The notes beneath the pieces were generated by a model. That model worked only from the letters and a program-made list of their open reading frames with translations. It did not search any database and was not told the DNA's origin. This document shows, piece after piece, positions 1 through 4,604 of a stretch of DNA of 7,387 nucleotides. Positions within the stretch are counted from its first letter, which is position 1. The number at the start of each line of letters is the position of its first letter. The position numbers were made by a program, and so were the translations under genes. Source of the DNA: Candidatus Cloacimonadota bacterium (GTDB lineage Bacteria > Hydrothermota > E44-bin80); NCBI GenBank assembly GCA_004376305.1, contig SOKD01000135.1, positions 1-7,387 of the forward strand, read 5' to 3'.

Positions 1-96
1 CATTCTGAGTAATCCTTTTTCTATTGACTCCGGAAGAATCTCTGACATAGATAAAACCGAGATTCTTCGGGCTTCTTGCGAAGCTCTCGGAATGAC
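1..96. repeat. Imperfect palindromic intergenic repeat element
   Basis: Two arms face each other. GAAGAATCTC at 33-42 is the exact reverse complement of GAGATTCTTC at 59-68, and CATTCTGAG at 1-9 pairs with CTCGGAATG at 86-94 with one G-U-compatible mismatch. The right arm also holds a small perfect hairpin, GCTTC-TTGC-GAAGC (71-84). Motifs of the form 'cattctgag...gaagaatctc / gagattcttcg...gaatgaca' are, from memory, common dispersed intergenic palindromes in many bacterial assemblies. The left arm lacks part of what the right arm has, so this looks like a decayed copy, and it probably continues left of the window. No protein is encoded. Whether it is mobile (MITE-like) or acts in the RNA is unknown. 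Confidence 0.6.
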
Positions 97-113
97 AAGT
101 ACTGTAAAGCTAT

Positions 114-142
114 TTGCGTGACAGAACATTAGTGTGTATCTT
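114..142 (+). promoter_or_regulatory. Possible weak sigma70 promoter for rmuC
   Basis: TTGCGT (114-119) and TATCTT (137-142) are separated by exactly 17 bp. They match the -35 and -10 consensus at only about 3 and 4 of 6 positions. Transcription would begin near 149 and give a leader of about 17 nt before the ATG at 166. The position is sensible and no better candidate is visible, but the match is weak. Confidence 0.25.
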
Positions 143-165
143 ATTAACCAAATGTGGGAAATACT

Positions 166-1392
166 ATGCCAAATGTAATATTTTTTATCTCAGGCTTTAT
201 CCTGGGATCAGCCATTTTCCTCATCATCTACTGGTTGAGAAGAAAGGAAACAAAAGCTATAACAAATGAACTCCTTTCTCAGAGTGAATCACAGAAAACT
301 CAGGAGACCGAGCTCCTTCTGAGCCGGATTAAGGAAACGTTCGGAAAACTTTCGTTTGATGCTTTAAGAAGTAACACGAAAGAATTTTTGAAACTTGCCC
401 ATGAGACACTCTCCAGGGAAACAGAAAAAGGAGAAATGGAACTCGAAGGAAAAAAGAAACTCATCGACCAGACACTCAATGAAATGAAGGAGAAACTGCA
501 GTATGTTCAGAATATTGTAACAGATCTTGAGAAAGACCGGGAGAGAAAATTCGGGGAGCTGAGTAATCAACTGAAAGTTACTGCAGAGCAAACCGGAAAG
601 CTGCAGGAGACAACCAGTCAGTTGAGAAGGGCATTGGCAAGCACGAAAACACGCGGGCAATGGGGAGAGCGGATGGCTGAAGATGTTTTAAGATTGGCGG
701 GTTTTGTCGAAGGCATAAACTATTACAAACAAAAAACATTAGAATCAGCAAAAACACGTCCTGACTACACTTTTCTTCTTCCACAGAATCTGAAAGTAAA
801 TATGGATGTTAAGTTTCCTCTCGATAACTACCTCCGTTACCTTGAAGAAGAAGGGGAAACGGAAAAGAACAGGTTTAAAAACCAATTCCTGAAGGATGTG
901 AAAGAGAGAATAAAAGAAGTAACAACAAGGGAATACATTAATCCGCAAGACAAAACGGTGGACTATGTGATTGTTTTCATACCGAACGAACAGGTTTATG
1001 CATTTATCAATGAGTGTGATACCACGATATTGGACGAAGCCTTAAGGAACAAGGTGGTCCTCTGTTCTCCCGTAACGCTCTATGCAGTACTGGCAATTAT
1101 AAGACAGGCAGTGGATAGTTTCAATTTGGAAAAAACCGCAGGTGAAATACTCTCATTACTTGGATCTTTCAATAAACAATGGATTTTATTCCAGAATACT
1201 CTCGAAAAGATGGGCAGGAAAATTGACGAGGCACAGAAGGAGTACTATTCATTAACAACAACACGCACCAATCAACTGGAGCGTCCCTTGCGAAAGATTG
1301 AAGAGTTGAGAAAACAAAAGGGTATTTCTTCAGATACAGCATTAACAAAAGATACTGAAATACTCTCTGACAGCACTGAAGAATTACTCTAA
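166..1392 (+). CDS. rmuC: DNA recombination protein RmuC homologue
   Basis: A 408-residue RmuC-family protein (PF02646), the usual length. Residues 4-23 form one N-terminal membrane helix followed by RRK. A long Lys/Glu-rich coiled coil spans about 30-160. The conserved domain then starts with TRGQWGE (162-168), an Arg-Pro-Asp at 198-200 and DVKFPLDNYLRY (214-225), which are hallmark RmuC motifs in a PD-(D/E)XK-nuclease-like fold. In E. coli, RmuC limits inversions at short inverted repeats; the biochemical activity remains poorly defined, and here the role is inferred from homology. I chose ATG 166 because GGGAA lies just upstream. An in-frame GTG at 154 would add MGNT but has no Shine-Dalgarno. 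The last 9 bp overlap the convergent gene at 1384-2004. Confidence 0.93.
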   Translation: MPNVIFFISGFILGSAIFLIIYWLRRKETKAITNELLSQSESQKTQETELLLSRIKETFGKLSFDALRSNTKEFLKLAHETLSRETEKGEMELEGKKKLIDQTLNEMKEKLQYVQNIVTDLEKDRERKFGELSNQLKVTAEQTGKLQETTSQLRRALASTKTRGQWGERMAEDVLRLAGFVEGINYYKQKTLESAKTRPDYTFLLPQNLKVNMDVKFPLDNYLRYLEEEGETEKNRFKNQFLKDVKERIKEVTTREYINPQDKTVDYVIVFIPNEQVYAFINECDTTILDEALRNKVVLCSPVTLYAVLAIIRQAVDSFNLEKTAGEILSLLGSFNKQWILFQNTLEKMGRKIDEAQKEYYSLTTTRTNQLERPLRKIEELRKQKGISSDTALTKDTEILSDSTEELL

Positions 1393-2004
1393 CCCGATAA
1401 ACCATCTCTCTTTTGTCTTTACCGGGTGCAATCTGATCCATAGGTCATCCGGTAAGTATACTTTCACGCTGCAATATTCGCAGGGAACAAGTCTTTTGGT
1501 TCCATCTACGGTCAATGCACCACCGCATTTCGGACATGAAAAAACGATAGGTCCAGACACAGCAGGAGTTTCTTCTCCGGTTTTCGATTGCAGATCCGCA
1601 TTAACAAGGAGTTTAATAGAGGGGCAAAGTTTCCTGAACCAGTCCGGAGGAGGTAAAACGGTTATTGGAGTACTACATTTTGGACAATTCCAAGTTACCA
1701 CCGTATCTATGTTTGGATCCACAGTAACATCCTTCTTACAATTACTACACCGTGCATGTAAACGTCCATACATGAGGGTTGTCTTGAACATCCCGAAAAT
1801 GTTCGAATTGCTTCCCTCCCCTTCTTTAAACTCATTCTTTATTTCGCCTACCATGTCTTCAAAAATACCTTTCCAGTAATCATGCGGAATGGTAATATCT
1901 GATTGACAGTGGTTGCAGTGCACTATTTCCAATGGACCATTGAGTGGTATAGGATGGTCACACTTTGGGCAAGTGATACTTATCTCGATAGCGCCAAATA
2001 TCAT
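1384..2004 (-). CDS. Protein with three zinc-ribbon modules, unknown function
   Basis: A 206-residue soluble protein of no family I recognise. It contains three copies of one module, each with two CxxC knuckles followed by a hydrophobic strand and a Pro/Asp/Trp motif: C12/C15 with C30/C33 then ITIPHDYW; C86/C89 with C107/C110 then ITVLPPPDWF; C157/C160 with C175/C178 then VYLPDDLWIRLHP. The pattern predicts three structural zinc sites and origin by internal duplication. There is no signal peptide or membrane helix, so it is probably cytoplasmic. The start at 2004 is fixed by GGAAAGGAG five bases upstream (2010-2018). An upstream ATG at 2058 would add 18 residues but lies inside the predicted -35. 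It is divergent from rubrerythrin and convergent with rmuC; neither neighbour suggests a specific job. Zinc-dependent binding of nucleic acid or protein is possible but unproven. Confidence 0.85.
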   Translation of the reverse strand: MIFGAIEISITCPKCDHPIPLNGPLEIVHCNHCQSDITIPHDYWKGIFEDMVGEIKNEFKEGEGSNSNIFGMFKTTLMYGRLHARCSNCKKDVTVDPNIDTVVTWNCPKCSTPITVLPPPDWFRKLCPSIKLLVNADLQSKTGEETPAVSGPIVFSCPKCGGALTVDGTKRLVPCEYCSVKVYLPDDLWIRLHPVKTKERWFIGLE

Positions 2005-2009
2005 TTTTA

Positions 2010-2018
2010 CTCCTTTCC
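2010..2018 (-). promoter_or_regulatory. Shine-Dalgarno that fixes the zinc-ribbon gene start
   Basis: On the minus strand this reads GGAAAGGAG, followed by TAAAA and then ATG at 2004-2002. Spacing and strength are near ideal. It rules against the longer frame that opens at 2058. Confidence 0.8.
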
Positions 2019-2029
2019 TGTAAACTGGA

Positions 2030-2058
2030 TATGTAACCTGAATGTGCCCTGTTGTCAA
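2030..2058 (-). promoter_or_regulatory. Probable sigma70 promoter of the zinc-ribbon gene
   Basis: Reading the minus strand, TTGACA (2058-2053) is a perfect -35. After 17 bp comes TACATA (2035-2030), a poor -10 matching about 3 of 6 bases. Transcription would start near 2023 and leave a leader of about 20 nt containing the Shine-Dalgarno. The -35 is strong and the -10 weak, so either the promoter is modest or it needs an activator. It lies about 50 bp from the divergent rubrerythrin promoter. Confidence 0.45.
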
Positions 2059-2108
2059 TACAAATTTCAGTGACGAATTGCAAAAAATGTGTTCTTCTCA
2101 TTTTCTGC

Positions 2109-2137
2109 TTGACAAATAAAGGTTTTTGTATTATAAT
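2109..2137 (+). promoter_or_regulatory. Consensus sigma70 promoter of rubrerythrin
   Basis: TTGACA (2109-2114), a 17-bp spacer, then TATAAT (2132-2137): a full consensus match at ideal spacing, just upstream of rubrerythrin. The start of transcription should fall near 2144, giving a leader of about 44 nt. Such a strong core promoter suggests high output when not repressed, which fits the operator overlapping its -10. Confidence 0.88.
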
Positions 2138-2145
2138 TATTATAA
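2131..2145. promoter_or_regulatory. PerR-type operator (Per box)
   Basis: TTATAATTATTATAA is a perfect 7-1-7 inverted repeat and equals the published Bacillus PerR consensus TTATAATnATTATAA at every defined base. It covers the -10 hexamer and the predicted transcription start of rubrerythrin, so a bound repressor would block RNA polymerase. PerR is a Fur-family metal-dependent peroxide sensor, and rubrerythrin genes are known PerR targets in several anaerobes. The regulator itself is not in this window. Other Fur-family proteins bind related 7-1-7 sites, but the exact match favours PerR. Confidence 0.75.
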
Positions 2146-2187
2146 ATTAAGAATGAGTATTACTTTTTACATTGAAAGGAGGGCTTT

Positions 2188-2763
2188 ATGGCATCACTGA
2201 AAGGAACACAGACTGAGAAGAACTTGCTGACCGCATTCGCCGGCGAATCTCAGGCTCGTAACAGGTACACCTTTTTTGCCTCAAAGGCGAGAAAAGAAGG
2301 ATACCAGCAGATCATGGGAATATTCCTTGAAACAGCAGATAATGAAAAAGAGCACGCAAAACGATTTTTCAAGTTCCTCGAAGGCGGAGATGCAGAGATC
2401 AATGCTGCTTTTCCTGCAGGAGTTATCGGATCCACAGCGGAGAACCTGAAGGAAGCTGCTGCTGGTGAGAATGCCGAGCATGCGACGATATATCCTGAAT
2501 TCGCCAATATTGCCGAGAAGGAAGCTTTCCCTGAAGTTGCGGCAACATTCAGATCAATTGCCAAAGTGGAGGCAGGTCACGAGAAACGATATCTTAAGCT
2601 CGTTGAAAACATTGAGAAAGGCATGGTTTTTAAGAGAGACAAACCAGCAAAATGGAAATGCAGAAATTGCGGCTTTATCCACGAGGGAAATGAAGCACCA
2701 GAAATTTGTCCGAGCTGTCAGCATCCAAAGTCTTATTTTGAGCTCTTCTGCGAAACATACTAA
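2188..2763 (+). CDS. rbr: Rubrerythrin (peroxide-scavenging diiron protein)
   Basis: A 191-residue classical rubrerythrin of standard length. Rubrerythrins reduce hydrogen peroxide to water in the cytoplasm of anaerobes using electrons from NADH-linked rubredoxin-type carriers. Residues 1-145 are the ferritin-like four-helix domain with the expected diiron ligands: E20, E53-x-x-H56, E94, E97 and E128-x-x-H131. Residues 153-191 are a C-terminal rubredoxin domain with C158/C161 and C174/C177 for the mononuclear iron. All ligands are present, so it should be active. AGGAGG at 2177-2182 sits five bases before the ATG. The gene is monocistronic: it has its own consensus promoter with a PerR box and a strong terminator downstream. 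This implies peroxide-induced expression. Confidence 0.96.
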   Translation: MASLKGTQTEKNLLTAFAGESQARNRYTFFASKARKEGYQQIMGIFLETADNEKEHAKRFFKFLEGGDAEINAAFPAGVIGSTAENLKEAAAGENAEHATIYPEFANIAEKEAFPEVAATFRSIAKVEAGHEKRYLKLVENIEKGMVFKRDKPAKWKCRNCGFIHEGNEAPEICPSCQHPKSYFELFCETY

Positions 2764-2794
2764 ACACATCACCGATTAAGAAAAAACTTCACAT

Positions 2795-2834
2795 AAGGGT
2801 GAAACCACGATTCACATTGTGGTCCACCCTTTTT
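2795..2834 (+). terminator. Intrinsic terminator after rubrerythrin
   Basis: AAGGGTG (2795-2801) pairs with CACCCTT (2825-2831), and inside it CCAC (2805-2808) pairs with GTGG (2819-2822). The two stems are joined by a small internal loop, and five T residues (2830-2834) end the hairpin. It begins about 30 nt after the rubrerythrin stop and separates it from era. Confidence 0.85.
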
Positions 2835-2893
2835 GATTGCCCATGCGGTAGATAGTTCTTTGAAAAGTACATCCCTCAAAAGATTGAATTTTC

Positions 2894-2922
2894 TTGACAA
2901 AGAAATGCTTTTATTCTATCAT
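2894..2922 (+). promoter_or_regulatory. Sigma70 promoter of era, placed for a leaderless mRNA
   Basis: TTGACA (2894-2899), a 17-bp spacer and TATCAT (2917-2922): a perfect -35 and a -10 with one mismatch. The -10 ends only 8 bases before the era ATG (2931), so transcription should begin at about 2928-2931, on or next to the start codon. No Shine-Dalgarno is seen in the preceding bases. Confidence 0.75.
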
Positions 2923-2930
2923 ACAGCACA

Positions 2931-3827
2931 ATGAGAGAACAAAATAATCATTTCAAGAGTGGTTATGCAGCAATAATTGGAAAACCAAACGTCGGTAAAT
3001 CAACACTTCTTAATACACTTCTTTCCACAAAAATGTCTGCAGTTACGCATAAACCACAAACAACAAGAAAACTTATTCCAGCTATCTACAACGATTCTGA
3101 TTCCCAGATCATCTTTCTCGATACCCCGGGACTCTTCGAGCCAAATTATGAACTTCAGAAAATAATGGTCAAGATAGCAAAGCAGACTATCGGAGAAGCA
3201 GATATCATCCTGTACTTGATCGATATCGAGCAAAAAGCTCTTGATGAGTATGTTCTTGAAACACTTAAAAGAGCAAATAAACTAATATTTCTCATCATTA
3301 ACAAGATTGACACCATTGATAAAAAATCCCTATTACCCATTATTGACAATGCGCAGAAAATCTTTTCTTTTAGAGAAATAATCCCCATCTCGGCTCTCAA
3401 GGCAATCAATACAGACGACATTATCTCATCAATTAAGAAATGCCTCTCTTTTGGTCCACCACTATTTCCACAGGATACTATTTCGTTCCTTCCAGAACGG
3501 TTCTTTGTTTCCGATGCGATACGGGAACAGGTGTTTCTTCAGTACGGGAAGGAAATTCCATACTGTACCGCAGTTTACATTGATGAATTCCGGGAAGCAA
3601 ATGGTGAAAAAAAGGACTACATAAGGGCTATCATCCTGGTGGAGAGGGATAGTCAAAAAAGAATACTCATTGGAAAGAAAGGCGATGCAATCAAGAATCT
3701 GGGAATAGCTGCCCGAAAAAATATCGAGCAGTTTCTTGATAGACCTGTCTTTCTTGAACTTTTTGTGAAAACAAAAAAGAAATGGAGAGAGAACGTAACA
3801 ATTCTCAGGAATATTGGTTACCTTTAA
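2931..3827 (+). CDS. era: GTPase Era, 16S rRNA processing and 30S assembly
   Basis: A 298-residue Era GTPase, normal length. Era binds the 3' end of 16S rRNA and assists 30S subunit maturation, linked to GTP hydrolysis. Residues 12-170 form the G domain: P-loop GKPNVGKS (17-24), DTPG (64-67), NKID (124-127) and SAL (154-156). The Era signature FFVSDAIREQ (191-200) and EIPYCTAVYIDEF (208-220) lead into a C-terminal KH RNA-binding domain with IGKKGDAIK (247-255) and the closing ILRNIGYL. All nucleotide-binding motifs are intact. No Shine-Dalgarno precedes ATG 2931 and the promoter abuts it, suggesting leaderless translation. The next in-frame Met is residue 35, inside the G domain, so the start is secure. 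It is not in the common operon with ybeY or recO here. Confidence 0.97.
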   Translation: MREQNNHFKSGYAAIIGKPNVGKSTLLNTLLSTKMSAVTHKPQTTRKLIPAIYNDSDSQIIFLDTPGLFEPNYELQKIMVKIAKQTIGEADIILYLIDIEQKALDEYVLETLKRANKLIFLIINKIDTIDKKSLLPIIDNAQKIFSFREIIPISALKAINTDDIISSIKKCLSFGPPLFPQDTISFLPERFFVSDAIREQVFLQYGKEIPYCTAVYIDEFREANGEKKDYIRAIILVERDSQKRILIGKKGDAIKNLGIAARKNIEQFLDRPVFLELFVKTKKKWRENVTILRNIGYL

Positions 3828-3829
3828 AA

Positions 3830-4024
3830 ATGAACCGCAATCAAATCCGGATACAGAATAAGGAAAGAATAAAACGGAGAAGAGATAGCGTTCAGAATAT
3901 TTTCTTCTTCTTTTTAATGGCGCTTCCTGTTTTTTACACGCTGCCTTCTATCTTCAGCAAAAGGAAAAAAACAGGAAAACCATCAAGAAGGCAGCTCCTC
4001 GGAAAACACACATTAGCGGGATAA
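3830..4024 (+). CDS. Doubtful small membrane-protein reading frame
   Basis: An ATG two bases after the era stop opens a 64-codon frame. Its product would have a basic N-terminus (residues 1-20), one hydrophobic segment (about 23-42, FFFF then LPVFYTLPSIF) and a basic tail with KRKK and SRRQ. No Shine-Dalgarno is visible, so expression would depend on coupling to era. The frame also runs through the terminator candidate and the 12-bp inverted repeat, and the T-run encoding FFFF can be read as the terminator's U tract. I list it because its position and helix are suggestive, but it is probably not a gene. Confidence 0.15.
   Translation: MNRNQIRIQNKERIKRRRDSVQNIFFFFLMALPVFYTLPSIFSKRKKTGKPSRRQLLGKHTLAG
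3876..3915 (+). terminator. Weak intrinsic terminator candidate after era
   Basis: GGAGAAGA (3876-3883) can pair with TCTTCTTC (3903-3910), eight pairs including one G-U, followed directly by TTTTT (3911-3915). The loop is 19 nt and the stem is low in G-C, so termination is probably partial. It starts 49 nt after the era stop. Confidence 0.35.
3924..3977. repeat. 12-bp perfect inverted repeat
   Basis: TTCCTGTTTTTT (3924-3935) is the exact reverse complement of AAAAAACAGGAA (3966-3977), 30 bases apart. The loop can form a second small stem, GCTG (3940-3943) with CAGC (3955-3958). No U tract follows on either strand, so it is not a standard terminator. The role is unknown. Confidence 0.6.
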
Positions 4025-4031
4025 GAACGGC

Positions 4032-4095
4032 AGCAATGAGCAAAGAGCATAGAGCAACACCAATAAACGGTATAAGATGACAGCAAAGAGCAAGA
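4032..4095. repeat. Degenerate 7-nt tandem repeat, AGCAAAG-like
   Basis: Four consecutive heptamers read AGCAATG, AGCAAAG, AGCATAG, AGCAACA (4032-4059). After a break, AGCAAAG and AGCAAGA follow (4082-4095). AGCAAAGAGCA occurs exactly at both 4039-4049 and 4082-4092. Looser copies (AGCAGTA, AGCAGGC) continue to about 4131. This resembles the 'agagcatagagcaaagagc' type of intergenic low-complexity sequence that I recall from environmental bacterial genomes. It is non-coding as far as I can see. Confidence 0.5.
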
Positions 4096-4178
4096 AGAAA
4101 AGAGTGTGAAATAAGCAGTAGGGAGCAGGCAAAAACGATTTACCATCATCAAATAATAAATAAGCAGGGGATGGTATA

Positions 4179-4604
4179 ATGGCGGATAAAAAAAATACTG
4201 GATTGGGATGTATCCAGATAGCAATACTCATTCTCGGGGGGGGCTTTGCTCTTATTTTCCTATTTTTCGGTGTTCTCTTTATCTGGTCGGCTGGTGCCCC
4301 CGGAGTTGAAAGCGGATCCCGTCTTATGACAGGAGTAATTCTGATTCTTATAGGACTCTTCTTTATCGGTGTAACTATTGGCTTTTCCATCTTCATTTAC
4401 AGACGATTACACCCCATAGAAAAGAAAGTTGAGATTACTCAGAAAATTGATCTTTCAGGCGATGTACGGATTGAAGAGATGAAATGCAAAAAATGTGGCG
4501 CGCGACTCAGTAAAGATAGTGTGGAAATGAGAGAGGGGGCAATTTTTATTTCTTGCCCATACTGCGGCTCAGACTATGAAGTCGAGGAGGCGCCCAAATG
4601 GTAA
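4179..4604 (+). CDS. Two-helix membrane protein with C-terminal zinc ribbon
   Basis: A 141-residue protein I cannot assign to a named family. Two hydrophobic helices (about 12-37 and 50-74) are joined by a short Gly/Ser loop. After them comes YRRLHPIEKK, whose positive charge suggests that the C-terminus is cytoplasmic. Residues 100-135 form a zinc ribbon with C103/C106 (CKKCG) and C126/C129 (CPYCG), closing with an acidic EVEEAPKW. The start is ATG 4179, preceded by AGGGG about eight bases away; an ATG at 4171 stops at once. It opens the Cys-tail operon and its last 7 bp overlap the next start codon, so the two are very likely co-translated. By position it may assist, anchor or sense something for the DUF2207-like protein. 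That role is inference only. Confidence 0.85.
   Translation: MADKKNTGLGCIQIAILILGGGFALIFLFFGVLFIWSAGAPGVESGSRLMTGVILILIGLFFIGVTIGFSIFIYRRLHPIEKKVEITQKIDLSGDVRIEEMKCKKCGARLSKDSVEMREGAIFISCPYCGSDYEVEEAPKW
4584..4590 (+). promoter_or_regulatory. Shine-Dalgarno inside the upstream gene
   Basis: GAGGAGG lies seven bases before the ATG at 4598 and within the codons for V-E-E near the end of the zinc-ribbon membrane protein. With the 7-bp gene overlap (ATGGTAA), it supports translational coupling and the 4598 start. Confidence 0.85.

Larger units (their letters stand above)
3828..4178. other. Intergenic stretch between era and the Cys-tail operon
   Basis: These 351 bases contain no gene I can support. 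They hold a weak terminator candidate (3876-3915), a 12-bp inverted repeat (3924-3977), a degenerate 7-nt repeat tract (about 4032-4095) and an A/G-rich run up to the next ribosome binding site. I looked for a promoter for the downstream operon and found no convincing -35/-10 pair. The operon may use a promoter outside the sigma70 consensus or receive readthrough from era. Confidence 0.6.

Noticed and set aside
154..165. GTG start adding four residues to RmuC
   Set aside because: No ribosome binding site precedes it, whereas ATG 166 has GGGAA at suitable spacing.
1392..1427. Hairpin of about 10 bp (one mismatch) at the rmuC / zinc-ribbon junction as a shared terminator
   Set aside because: No T-run follows on either strand, and most of it is coding sequence of the zinc-ribbon gene.
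1496..1879. 127-codon plus-strand frame inside the zinc-ribbon gene
   Set aside because: Antisense to a gene with clear repeated Cys motifs and its own ribosome binding site; its translation shows no domain.
1384..2058. Longer version of the minus-strand zinc-ribbon gene starting at 2058
   Set aside because: The extra 18 residues are encoded across the predicted promoter, lack a Shine-Dalgarno and precede a much better start at 2004.
4172..4180. Perfect extended -10 motif TGGTATAAT just before the zinc-ribbon membrane gene
   Set aside because: It overlaps the ATG at 4179, so transcription would begin inside the gene, and no -35 is seen 17 bp upstream. Probably chance in an AT-rich start region.
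3934..4396. Two hydrophobic minus-strand frames over the intergenic region and the start of the zinc-ribbon membrane gene
   Set aside because: Their Leu/Ser/Phe-rich composition is what purine-rich DNA gives when read in antisense; no start site or domain.
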